NCBI RefSeq assembly: GCF_021869535.1
Contig: NW_026262659.1
Coordinates: 1,798,001 to 1,862,000, forward strand
From: Mytilus californianus
Taxonomy: Eukaryota; Mollusca; Bivalvia; Mytilida; Mytilidae
DNA length: 64,000 nt
Reading direction: 5' to 3'
Both the position numbers and the translations under genes were made by a program. Shown here piece by piece: positions 9,436 to 19,794 of this stretch. The notes beneath the pieces are model-generated. The model was not told where the DNA came from. It made no database searches and worked only from the letters and a program-made list of their open reading frames with translations. The stretch's first letter is position 1. The number at the start of each line of letters is the position of its first letter.

Positions 9436-9882
9436 GCAAGGTCAAACGAACAAAAAGTGATTCATATTTATTGAGTTTTGTTCTGTCCTTATTGTTAAAT
9501 TGTGTTTGCAGCACTGAGATATAAATATTATTTTAACTTTCTGTATTAAATCAGTTTCTGAGTTACAAATCATCAATAACGTTACAGTTAATCATTCATG
9601 CGTTTCGTCATACAGGATAATTATATTACACACTTATTTATAAATAGCCGAAACTGATATTTTGTTTTAAGGTGTATAAAATGCACACGGCATGATTTAA
9701 CTAATTAACGCTATATCAAGTATACATGTACCACACAGTCGCTGTCATGTTTGTGCAGAGCTATTTACAAATGTTACGTTCATAACATGTAAATATATGA
9801 AAGATCGCGTATGCTTCTGTCTGTAGTAAACACAAATTAAAGATAAGCAGGAACATAGATATACTGTTCTCAGAGATAATAG

Positions 9883-10150
9883 ATATACGAAGATGTGGTA
9901 TGAGTGCCAATGAGACAACTCTCCATCCAAGTCACAATTTGTAAAAGTAAACCATTATAGGTCAAAGTACGGTCTTCAACAAGGAGCCTTGGCTCACACC
10001 GAAACAGCAAGCTATAAAGGGCCCCAACAATGACTAGTGTAAAACCATTCAAACGGGAAAACCAACGGTCTAATCTATATAAAAAACGAGAAGCGAGAAA
10101 CACTTATGAACCACATCAACAAACGACAACTACTGAACATAAGTACATAT
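9883..10150 (+). repeat. Mussel-type interspersed repeat (family A), plus copy
   Basis: Contains TATGAGTGCCAATGAGACAA, GGTCAAAGTACGGTCTTCAA, AACAGCAAGCTATAAAGGGC and CATTCAAACGGGAAAACCAA, a repeat known to me as extremely common in mussel DNA. The overlapping short ORFs on both strands are repeat sequence. Confidence 0.85.
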
Positions 10151-10311
10151 TAACTGATATAAATCAATGCATAAAAAATTCTGAAAACAGGTTTATTCAA
10201 ATTACTTACTTTCTATTAGTTATAATGTTCTTTTATCCCGGGTGTATAGCTAGGATAGTATAGGAGAGGGGTGGATTGTTGTATAAACATGCGTCAAATT
10301 ACTTATCACGC

Positions 10312-10505
10312 AGCGTGTTTTAACCCTCCCTTCCCGAATAAAATACTTGCATTAATCGTATCAAGAGTTGTTTCCCCCTTTGGAAGTTGACCTTAGAATT
10401 CTACTTCTAGTTGACCTTATAATTATACTCCCAAAGGGAAAAATAGTAAGATTTGATACGATTAATACTGATAAATTTTTCGAGAAGGGAGGGATATTTT
10501 AAACA
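10312..10505. mobile_element. Foldback element, arms about 72 bp
   Basis: 10312-10383 (with TTTAACCCTCCCTTC, ATTAATCGTATCA, CCCTTTGG) is mirrored by 10429-10505 (with CCAAAGGG, TGATACGATTAAT, GAAGGGAGGG). The spacer of about 45 bp repeats AGTTGACCTTA twice. Confidence 0.65.
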
Positions 10506-10667
10506 CAAATGCGTCGGTACAGGTCCGGTGGCTTGTTTTTCTCTGTCACGTAAGGTGTTTTGAAAGCAGGTATATATATAAACATGTAAAAAAAAATGAA
10601 AGCGTAACCAGATATTTTTGTGTGCCACAACCACACATCCTAAATGGCGGGGTTAATATAAAAAAAA

Positions 10668-11080
10668 GAAGATGTGGTATGATTGCCAATGAGACAACTC
10701 TCCACAAGAGACCAAATGACACAGAAATTATATATAGGTCATCGTACGGCATTCAACGATTTAATTTTGATTAGATTGAAAAACAAATGTGTTACACAAC
10801 AACAAACGACAGCAACTGAATTACAGGCTCCTGATTTGGAACAGGCACATACAGAATGGGGCACATGCATAACCATGTTTGCGGGCGCCCAACTGGGACT
10901 TTAGTGTAAAAGCGGAACATACATCAATAAAAGCGCTGTTCTTTTGCTTTTTGTGTTTTTGCTGTGCATGAACTGACTTTGTGTCATGGATGGATACCCC
11001 TTATCATTTGAATTTTCTTTTCTGTTATGTAAGAACTTATTGTAAAATCAGTTGAAAAGGGGTTGATTCATCAGATTGAT
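10668..11080 (+). repeat. Mussel-type interspersed repeat (family A), plus copy
   Basis: Starts GAAGATGTGGTATGATTGCC; contains ACAACAAACGACAGCAACTG and ends with the TCAGTTGAAAAGGGGTTGAT tail. Same block order as the minus copy at 6410-6945. Confidence 0.85.
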
Positions 11081-11104
11081 ACATAAAAAAAAACTAACAA
11101 GAAG

Positions 11105-11660
11105 ACATATATAACCGACTTTAAACCAATTTACGCTATAAACATTTTTTCGAAGGAACAATGTACCCTTACAAACTAATGGAACCTGATCTATTAGGAT
11201 ATAGGGACAATAAGTATCGGTATAATAAAGATTCAGTGGACTCTCAAACGTGTTTGGTTGATTAATCTCACGGGACAATTAATGAAAGATATTTATCGCA
11301 CTTTTTTTTCTCAAATACAAACAAATAAACAGAGAGTAAATAAGTAAATGACATGTCTTTTTAAAAATTTATTCATAAAAAAAGTTTACCGAAATTAGTA
11401 CAGGCAAAACGCAAGTCATTTAGATATTAAAAGCTCTTTCCAGGGGTAAAAATTGCCACGCACAAAAAGACAATTGTAACTCTTTTAAAAATACCGTTAT
11501 AGTTTTTCCTTTCCAATGTTCCACTTTTTTGCCCCAATGCAATTTACATGCAGAGTAATATTTTGAATGGATGATACTACGAATAAAAAAATTAATTTTC
11601 AACATAATAAGCTATAAAACGGCAAGCTTTTTGAAAAAGCTATTACTTGTAACCTACTAT
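11105..11660 (+). mobile_element. LINE 3' UTR fragment
   Basis: Matches 5525-5980 in opposite orientation over its length, including TTTATTATACCG, the CTTTAAACCAATTTACG start that corresponds to the end of the LINE reading frame, and the AAGCTATTACTTGTA terminus. It starts almost at the stop of the coding part, so this is a severely 5'-truncated copy of the same LINE. Confidence 0.6.
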
Positions 11661-11890
11661 CATGATTTCTTTCCGGCCCCACTTACGAATACACTCGTAT
11701 ATAATAGATGCACCTCAATATTACCTAATCAGACGTCAAGAAAGCCTTTACTTCATACGGAACAAGCTAATTTTTTTTTTTGAATATTTACCAATGAGAA
11801 TCCATTTACAGATTTACCCCATTGTGACGTGAAACGTATGACTTATTAGACCCGATAATAATCATGATCCTTCCCAAATGAAAAATATCC
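11660..11890. repeat. Repeat related to the interior of the 9051-9435 MITE
   Basis: CATGATTTCTTTCCG, TATAATAGATGCACCTCAAT, AAGAAAGCCTTTACTTCATA and ATTTACCCCATT correspond to the reverse complement of 9150-9370. The inverted ends seen there are not evident here. Confidence 0.5.
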
Positions 11891-12540
11891 AAATTTATTT
11901 CAACATGTTCAAACTTGGGTTTCATGGTATTATCAGGTTAATTAAAATTCATCAAATTCAATTATAAAGAATCATTACATGGTCATTAAAATAAATACAT
12001 TACTAAGATAATTGTTCACATATTTTCATATTGATTACACTCAATGATTATTTCAACTAAATATAGATATTTATGTATCTACAATTATGGAAACGCCCAA
12101 CCTTCCCCCTTAACCTGGGACATTTGTGTAACAGAACACATAAGAACAAACTATAAAAATCAGTTGAAAAAGGCTTAACTCATCAGATGGATACAAATAG
12201 AAATACATCTAACAAAAACACAAAGTGGACGTGGCCGGGTACTTGTACATCCCAACAACAAAAAGACATTAAGTACATATCTGAGAGTACTCGCAGTTAC
12301 TGACAGCTAGTTCAAAGCCAATAGCAAATAATAAAAAAAAACATGCATCTAAGACTAGATTATCAATCAGTACACATCCAACATCCAATGGATTTAGTGC
12401 AAAGAGGTCATAAACAGTCAGAGAAAAACATGACCTTGTGCAATGCCAAGATACAGGTATTGACAGATTGTAGATTCATTAAAAGTGCATATGTATATAA
12501 CAATAATATTTAGTTTGCTTTTAATTTACTGATAACAAAA
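11890..12540. other. AT-rich spacer with a family A tail fragment
   Basis: 12140-12200 carries the AGTTGAAAAAGG...ACTCATCAGATGGATACA tail of family A. The rest shows nothing I can name. Confidence 0.45.
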
Positions 12541-14640
12541 TCATTAGTAATACCAATAAAAAAATTATTCAGAGATCTAATTACAGTGATGAATTGGTAA
12601 TCTTTTAGAATAAGTTTATTTAAAGGATCGATAAGTTTACCAGGATCGTTTCTAAATTTCCGGGAACGGTAAACAACATCTACGCAAAAATTAGGATGTG
12701 CTATCCATTTGAAATAAGTTTTCTACAGGTACAACCAAACTTCAAAACCAAATCTTTATATCTATGGAAGAATTTAGCAAAAGGATTTAAGTAATTTGTG
12801 GTAACGAAATCACTGACTTAATAATTTACCATGATACATATATTACGTTCATTAAAATCTGAAACGTCACAACAGACAACGGGCATAGCGAACGAGTTGT
12901 AAAATATAAACACCGTAAGATGGTGCCAAAGGAACATCACCATCCAAAAAAGGAAAATTAACAAAAGGGAACGAAAAATTGTCCCTTTTGTCGTAAATTT
13001 TAGTATGGATTTTCCCGTGTAAAACAACAATATCTAAATCTAGGAAAGTACAGTTATTACTGTTTACAATTGATTTATTTAAAGTAAGTTCCTTTGGGTA
13101 AATTTCGGCAGTATATGTAGAAAATTCTTGATTAATTAAAGACAAGCATCATCAAGATAACGGTAAGTGTTGTTGAATTTATCAATTAAGTGCAATTTAG
13201 ACGGGTTTTTACTGAGTTTGGTCATAAACTGTGATTTATAACAGTACCAAAAAACAAGTCTGCTATTAAAGGGGCGCAATTAGTGCCCATAGGAATACCT
13301 ACAACCTGTCAATGAACTTTGTTGCCGAAACGTTCATAAATATTATCAAGGAGAAATTAACAACTTCAATCATCTCATCACACCTCCAGTACGTATATCT
13401 AGCATATTTACCTTTCTCATTAGAGAAGAAGGCTATAAATGAGTTGCAGCAAATATATTTGCATTCAGATTTGCCAAACGACCATTTAATTAAACAAGAA
13501 AACTTTGTTTTGATAAGATTGTGTGGAAGTGTAGTGTAAAGAGTTGAAAAGTCAAAACTGTCAACAGAATCAAAAGGACCATCAAAGCACGTAATTTATC
13601 CAAAGCACCTAAAGAATTTTATACACTCCAAAAATAATTCATTCCACTATTTTCATATATTTTATCACAAAAGTTCATGATAATTTCTTTGATAGTAGTT
13701 AAGGAACTAGTTATAAGCACTGTACGATTAGTTGTAGAACACTTACTAGAGGCCGAGATGAAACAATATTTTACTGGTTTTTTGTGTAGTTTAGGTAACC
13801 AATACATAGTAGGGACCTTCAACTGTTCAGAAGAGGCCTTTAGCTGTGATGTGGTTATGCTATGTTTGTTTACTATATGACTCTCTGTGGAGCGCACGGA
13901 CTTGAATGTAGATGAATTTAAAATGTCATTCTTACGAACGTCCGTGTAGTATTTACGGCATACCACCACCACATTATTGGCTGCTTTGTCGGCCGGTACA
14001 AACACAATTTGAAAGTTTTTGAAGTTTATTTCTTATTCTGGAAATAGGCGTATTATGTACTCTTTTATTTATTTCTGAATTATTTTCAAAATGTGATATT
14101 GGAATATCCACAACATTCATACAAGAGATTTTTCATCAGATTTTCCCGTTTACACCAATTTTTACAAAACGAGGAAAGACCGTCTTTTTGACCTGACGAC
14201 ACTGTTTCGAATTTATTTTAGATGGAGGACGATATTTTGGTCCTTTTTTCAAAAAGTTTTTAACCTCTCTGCCTTGGACGATATTGAGGACCCCCGTAAT
14301 AACATTGCCATAGGGATCATATCTAAACTTCGACGATTCACAGTTTCAAGTTAAAGGAGTATTATTTTCTACATTGACGTCTGATGTTACTGACGTATAA
14401 TTAAAAATTAAACTTCTGCTGGGTTTTTTGTATGTGTACGAAATAATAGGTGGTTCTGTGTTATCAAAATAGAGAGGTATGAAATTTCGAATGGTGGAGT
14501 CATTAAATATACTCGATAAGTTGATAAAATCAACCTTTTAATATATTTAATTTTCAGAAAGTGCCGTTTATGATCTTCAGGTTTATCGTGGGAACAGCCT
14601 ATGGTGGCAAAAAGCTGTAATTATACGCGAATATTCATAG
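12540..14640 (-). pseudogene. Penelope-type reverse transcriptase, degenerate
   Basis: Minus-strand retroelement ORF with many frameshifts. In order from 14500 downward: a basic N-terminal segment with NFLKKGPKYRPPSK; then, from 14005, VPADKAANNVVVVCRKYY and YWLPKLHKKP (RT fingers); then FDFSTLYTTLPH (motif A) near 13530; GIPMGTNCAPL (motif B) near 13290; and YRYLDD (motif C, 13149-13160). The thumb block IHTKIYDKRDNFSFPFVNFP lies near 13000 and DFNERNICI near 12860. The signatures match the RT family with ADK...VVV and LPKLHK motifs shared with Penelope-like elements. I see no GIY-YIG domain after it. All three catalytic aspartates are readable, but not in one frame. Other fragments of the family are at 8600, 30960 and 60429. 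Confidence 0.75.
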
Positions 14641-15020
14641 AGAAGCTGAAGAAAGAGATTGTGTCACCTTCCTTGAAAATATCATGTAATTTACTAACTG
14701 TTATTTGACCCGTTTTAAATTATAATTGATGCCTACCATTGTTTTTGAATATAGATAGGAGGTTATCAAGTGTTAGTTCAGTTCTTTCTCAGGAACCTTT
14801 ATCAATATATTAGTGATATTCCACCACTACAGTCCTTTGGTATAGTACAACCCTATTCAGAAATATTAAGGTCACATACTTTGACACACACAGTGACTTT
14901 GCTTAAGTTTTGAGTTCAGGTCCATTTTTGAAAGTTATTGCACATTGTCCTACATAATATACACTTACTAGACAAATTATGACATGTGTAGTGTTTATGT
15001 CACACCTACATATACGTTAG
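14640..15020. other. No recognisable gene
   Basis: Could include the upstream part of the RT pseudogene, but no motif is readable. Confidence 0.4.
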
Positions 15021-15300
15021 TAGAAGGACATTATTGTTGGGGTTTTTTTTTGTCAGTGTGTCCATCTGTTTGTTTCTCCGTCCCTCTAGTTTCAGGTTTA
15101 AGTTTTTGGTTAAAGTTTTTCGTCAAGGTAGTTGTCCAATTAACTTGATACTCAGTACACATGTTTCATATGATATTATTTGTCTAAATATAATACCAAA
15201 CTAGGGTTTTGATCATAATTTTATGGTCCACAGAACATGGAAAATGATAGTGCGAGTTGGACATCAGTGTACTATGGACACATTTTCTTTTTTTATCATT
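15020..15300. repeat. Mussel-type intergenic repeat (family H)
   Basis: Contains TTCAGGTTTAAGTTTTTGG, CAATTAACTTGATACTCAGT, ACACATGTTTCATATGAT and GAAAATGATAGTGCGAGTTG, recognised from memory as a common bivalve intergenic repeat that usually occurs in tandem. One unit here. Confidence 0.5.
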
Positions 15301-15373
15301 TCATATAAAAATAGTAAACTTTATTTCATATCATGACAAAAAAATTATTGATATATATATGCACTTTTTTTCA

Positions 15374-15436
15374 GTGTCCAGAACCTGATGCAAATTTGAA
15401 CAGCATAGATCACTTGTCAACAGAAATAACAGAGAA
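15374..15436 (+). pseudogene. Putative exon of an unnamed broken gene
   Basis: The acceptor-like stretch CACTTTTTTTCAG precedes an open 21-codon block starting CPEPD and ending STEITEK, followed by GTAAGT. Both splice signals are close to consensus and the block is phase 0. A CPEP start fits the cysteine-rich N-terminal region I associate with the family of the pseudogene just downstream. A chance match cannot be excluded. Confidence 0.35.
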
Positions 15437-15540
15437 AGTAAGTAAATAGAACTATTTTGCATATATGCATGTTTAATAAAAAGCTTAGAGCAGATGACAT
15501 GACCCTGACAAAATACAAAAACAACAAAAACCCTAAAAAA

Positions 15541-16380
15541 TGACTACATGCTCCCTAAAGCCAAAAATGATAGTGATAAAATCCTGAAAGATCTGCCAGA
15601 CAGTATAATATATCTAGAAATGTGATTACAAGGTACTTTGACTTTTTCAATTATGATAGCTTTGTACATGTACATAAACATGAACACAGTGTGTCTAAGA
15701 CAAAAAAAAAAAAAAAAACAACCATGAGATATACTATGTAGCAGCACAAACATTTTTGATTCATCGAACTCCTTAAATTCACCAAAGCAAAGACAAATGT
15801 TCTTCAGATGATATGTTATCCAAAACATCCAAAGCAGATGTAGATATTTTGGATTGGAAAAAAAACATATCCTGCGTTGTAAGAATCAAGCAAAAGCCAA
15901 ATCTAATATTATATCTGAACTTTTTGAAAAAAGGGCTTTTGTTATGGTAGACTGGGCCATGAAGTTTCTGCCAAGAAAATACCGTGAGGGACAAACAGAT
16001 TGATTGCTTTGCTAAGTGTGGCATCAAATGGCATATAGCTGTTTGTTTGACTAACGTTGAAGCAGGACTTCAAACTTTGACTGTTGTACATTTCTCTGCC
16101 AACCAATTGCACAAGATTCAGTCACTTCAGCATCCATACTATGTGACATTGCTAAAGAAATTGTAAAAATCAAGCCTGAGATAACGAATCAGTTTCTACT
16201 CTGGTAATGCAGGATGCTACAAAAGCACACTGACAATTGCACTACTTTATGCCAACCTTGGACCCCTAATAACATCATATAATTTCTGTGAGGCTCAGGA
16301 TGGGAAAGGTCCTTTACAGATATTCCTAGACCGTGTTCATGCAATCCCGTTAGCAAACATAGTTTAGCAAAAGAAAGAAA
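15541..16380 (+). pseudogene. Broken gene of an unnamed invertebrate family (VDWAMKF motif)
   Basis: Several frames must be combined. Near 15900-15990 it reads SELFEKRAFVMVDWAMKFLP and RKYREGQTD, then a shift to DCFAKCGIKWHIAVCLTNVE (15998 on). Next come an IVKIKPEITNQF segment and NAGCYKS, then EAQDGKGPLQIF near 16300. I recognise this combination (VDWAMKFLPRKYRE, a DNAGCY-like and a GKG motif) from a large set of uncharacterised proteins in cnidarians and molluscs. The spaced acidic residues suggest a nuclease or transposase-like fold, but I cannot name it. Frameshifts, stops and a DNA-level A run at 15703 show it is dead. It ends where a PLE begins. Confidence 0.45.
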
Positions 16381-16384
16381 TAAC

Positions 16385-18290
16385 AAATTATTGAAAAGAG
16401 TCAAAAGATAAAATTAATAAACAAATTGCGACACAAAATGTGAAGTTATAAATAAATCATCAAAAGAACTAACGAACGCACAAAAACATTATTGTCGATA
16501 CCGACTAGAAGAAAATTAGACATGGGAAAACTTATAGCTGATTTGAAAGTATAGGAAAGAAGAATACGGCTTCGCGAATATTTTTTTTAGAGAAAACGAG
16601 GAAAAAGAAAATTGCCAAAACGAATAATATTCTAAATTCAAGAAATTTAGTACTTTCACTCCCTCACCCGGAAGAGAACGATGGTTAGACGAATATATAC
16701 AGACGGTAAAAGATGAAATATTAAGTAGATTGAGCCGAAAATTTAAAATGAACATTACTACGGAAGACGAAAAGGCAATGCGAGAACAGTTATACGATTA
16801 AAGCATCGTGTTACGACCAAGCGATAAATCCTGAAGCGTTGTTATAATGAACACAGAAGACTACAACTAGAAGTTGAAAAAGAATTAAATAACAACGAAA
16901 CTTACAAAGCAACAGATAAAGATTTCACACAGAAAAATGAAAATAAAGTAAAGAAACTTGTAGAATTTATGTAAAAGAGAAATTATAGACAAAGACATGA
17001 AAAAAAATGCCTACTACCGAAAGGAACATGTCCTAGAAAAGTAAAAGCAAATCCAAAACTGCACAAGAAAAATATGCGGTAAAATTAACTATTGATGGAC
17101 GGAACCATCCGTCAGAAAACATCACGGAAATAGTGGAAAACGAGCTTTCGGTAAATGCTCGAAACTTGCCCAACCATATAAAAGACGCAACAGATTTTTT
17201 AAACAAATTACAGCCAGCTTGCTTGCTATCTGAACCGTGAAGTCATTATTAGGTTAGGTATATTACCCTCTTTTAAGAGTAGACTAGTCCGACAGATAAC
17301 CAATCTATAGGTCTGTAGGACTAGACTACTCCGAAAGGAGGGTAGTATACCTATCCTAATATGACTTCATGGTTCAGCTCTCAAGCAAGGTAACAAAAAC
17401 TGTTGATTGAACCTACACACTCGAATCATTATCTGTAAATGAAATTCAACAGCCATTACCATAGAACGCAATAATGTTTTGTTTTGATGTTGCTAAATTG
17501 TATCCAAGTGTACCACGAAAAGAAGCACGAGAAGCACGTAAAACAGTATCTTATATGTCAATCCCAACTGAAGATGTTCTTTAAAGGATAGACTTAGTCA
17601 TTGAAAATAATAATTTCAGCTTTAACGAAAAACACTTTCTGCAAACCGAAGGAACAGCTATTGGTTCCAATCTAGACATGAATAATGCTTGTACTTACCT
17701 CGGACAATGGGAAGAAACTTTATTTCAAAACAGCAATTTAAAACCGTATTCATATTGGAGATATGTTGATGACATCTGGGAAATATGGGAACACGGGTAA
17801 GGTTTCGTCGAGCCATCCAATTTCTGTCAAAAATGCTATACCTTATGGGCTCGGTATTCGTGTTAAAAGAATTTGCTCAACAGAAGAAGATTACAAAAGA
17901 AGAAGAGAAGATATAAAAATGCACCTGCAAAAACGAGTACAAAACAAAGAAAGAAAACAACAGAGTGCTTTTAGTAAACACTTATTCCAAAGCGCCTTCA
18001 AATATACATTCAATTCTCAGAAAACATTTTAAAATTCTACATCAATCTAACAAACTAAAGAAAATATTCCCCAACCCGCGTATCGTAGAATTCTAACGCG
18101 ACAACAACATAAAAGACATCTTAGTGCGCAAGAAGCATAACTTATTATTCTATAAACAGAGTAATGGCTGTGGCCCATGGGGGAAAATTGCGTATTATGT
18201 TCACACATTAATGAAACCAAGGTATTCTGTGACAACACCGGAAAAACTATACCATTGAGGGACAAATAGACTGTAAAACTTTGGGCGTAG
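16385..18290 (+). pseudogene. Second Penelope-like element, RT domain plus start of GIY-YIG linker
   Basis: A different PLE subfamily from the one at 2221. Readable parts, over several frames: EEYGF-type region near 16560; WLDEYIQTVKDEILSRLSRK (16680-16740); TYKATDKDFTQKNENKVKKL (16900-16960); NPKLHKK (17055); FDVAKLYPSVPRKEAREA (motif A, 17480); FNEKHFLQTEGTAIGSN (motif B, 17620); and WRYVDDIWEIWEHG (motif C, YVDD at 17762-17773), where all catalytic Asp are kept. The C-terminal linker has a CGP...C cysteine cluster near 18170 and CKTLG at 18270. The GIY-YIG core is missing because the Ty3-like element begins there. A hairpin MITE interrupts it at 17218-17390. Stops and frameshifts are frequent. 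Confidence 0.75.
17218..17390. mobile_element. Hairpin MITE inserted in the PLE
   Basis: Left half CTTGCTTGCTATCTGAACC, AAGTCATTATTAGG, TATATTACCCTC, GTAGACTAGTCC; the right half mirrors this with GGACTAGACTAC, GAGGGTAGTATACC, CCTAATATGACTT, GGTTCAG...CAAGCAAGG. Arms are near 78 bp with few mismatches and a spacer of about 15 bp. It lies between the fingers (KLQPACLL) and motif A of the RT. Confidence 0.7.
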
Positions 18291-18815
18291 TGTAAATATA
18301 ACCGGGAAAAAAGTAACGTTAGGAACTTTTACTATAATTCGCAAAGTGCTTTATATGAACTCTCGTCTTAAATTGAATATTACTCGTTTTAGTTTTAAAA
18401 TGAATATTTTTTGTTTAAATGTTTCTTTATTCCTAAAGATAATGTTTCCTTATTTCAAATACCCAAATAGATTATAGAATTCAGTAATTTACAATTTAAT
18501 CCGATGGCAGTTAAAAGTGCGTAAGATAATACATGTATCTTACACTCAACTCCAAAAGAAGCAATTGTCGTTATTTAACTAAGTTTAGCCGGAGGACAAT
18601 AATCCGATTAGTATTGCATAAGATTGGACAAAGATAGATATATTTTATTAGAACCGTTTGTAATGTTTTAAGATCCTTAACTTTGAATTAATATACAATT
18701 GTTTTGTAAACTGTTGCTGGGGCAGTCTTTCCCTAGCTTTCAAGCTGTACACTTGTCAATAAATTTGTGTATATTGTATACGGTCTTGCAGACCAACAAA
18801 CTTTAATGCAACCCG
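18280..18815 (+). repeat. 5' LTR of Ty3/gypsy-like element
   Basis: Direct match, with scattered differences, to 24840-25395 in the same orientation (AACTTTTACTATAATTCGCA, TAGCCGGAGGACAATAATCC, CTGTTGCTGGGGCAGTCTTT). It flanks an internal region with gag and pol. The likely LTR start is CGTTAGG at 18309 (TGTTAGG in the 3' copy), but similarity continues about 35 bases further left. The exact right boundary is unclear, and no convincing tRNA primer site was found. Confidence 0.7.
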
Positions 18816-18922
18816 TAGGAATTTACGGGGCTATAATTGGGAAGGACCTAACGATTTCCGCAACCTCTTGCAGTCAAGTAGAGTATTTTACCTATGAACT
18901 AGTCTCAATTTATACGAAGAAA

Positions 18923-19740
18923 ATGGAGATACCGAAGTTTGAACATTTTAATGCATTCGAAACCGAAAATGCAGACGTATGGATATATCGATAGGAACTC
19001 ATGTGTGAATTTGCAAAGTATGATGACGTGCAAGCCACAAGAGCGTTCAGATGTTTTATTGACAATTACGCTTTGGCATGGTCTATGTTACTAGACGCCG
19101 AAAACAGAAAAAGGAAGGAAAAATTATTCCGTAAATTCAAGGAGCGCTTTCGGAGGAATGGTATCGAAAAAGTAAGATTTTGGAAAGAAGTGGCCAATCA
19201 GAAACAAAAAGACGATGAAACCGTGTCACAATTGATATCTAGGATTGAGAGACTGTGTTTTCTAGCTGGTCAAACGGCAATGATGGAGCGGTTTATACAT
19301 CGTGGACTTAGACCAGAGTATGTTGTTCACCGCAACCGATCTAAAACAAAAGTTTACAGTAAGTGAGGCCATAGATGTTGCACTGCTAGCAGACATGACC
19401 ATTTAGATAGTGTCGAAGCCGGAACCAGTCGAAGTAATCAGTGTTATTAAGGACAAACCTGAAACACAAAACCAACCCAGAAGTGATGGTAAGTGTGATA
19501 GACACTGTCATAGTTACGAACATTTTTAAAATGCACATTTTTACGTCCCCCCTGTTAATGTACTTAATTATATTTATAGGCAACATAAACGCCCCCCAAA
19601 TAAAAGACTTCAGAAAAGAAAATTCAATATTTACCAAAGTAGTGCTAGGTTCCACCCGTCCCATAATTCAAACAAAGCCAGGCAGTCTAGAAATAGCCAT
19701 TCAAAGCAAAATATTGTTAATCTGTTTGCAAATACAGGCT
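18923..19740 (+). pseudogene. gag of Ty3/gypsy-like element, broken
   Basis: The frame opens with MEIPKFEHFNAFETENADVW, is stopped by TAG at 18992, and continues from 19001 to 19366. Features there resemble a retrotransposon capsid: an A-rich WSML segment, LFRKFKERFRRNG, then SQLISRIERLCFLAGQ. A one-base shift near 19330 moves to KQKFTVSEAIDVALLADMT. After that only a possible cysteine/histidine segment (CDRHCHSYEHF) hints at a zinc knuckle. It would form the particle shell. Not functional as it stands. Confidence 0.6.
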
Positions 19741-19794
19741 GTTCAAGAGCCAATTGTAAAATAAATTGTAAAGTAAATGATTAGGTTCCTTGGT

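Larger units (their letters stand above)
7857..9855. repeat. Long imperfect inverted repeat, arms about 240 bp
   Basis: The left arm 7857-8095 is the reverse complement of the right arm 9590-9855 with many mismatches. Shared words include ACAGACAGAAGCATAC, GGCTATTTATAAATAAG and the CAGGATAAT-type end. Between the arms sit two copies of repeat family B, a Penelope-type RT fragment and a nested MITE. This may be one old element with inverted ends, or two separate insertions in opposite orientation. Confidence 0.6.
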
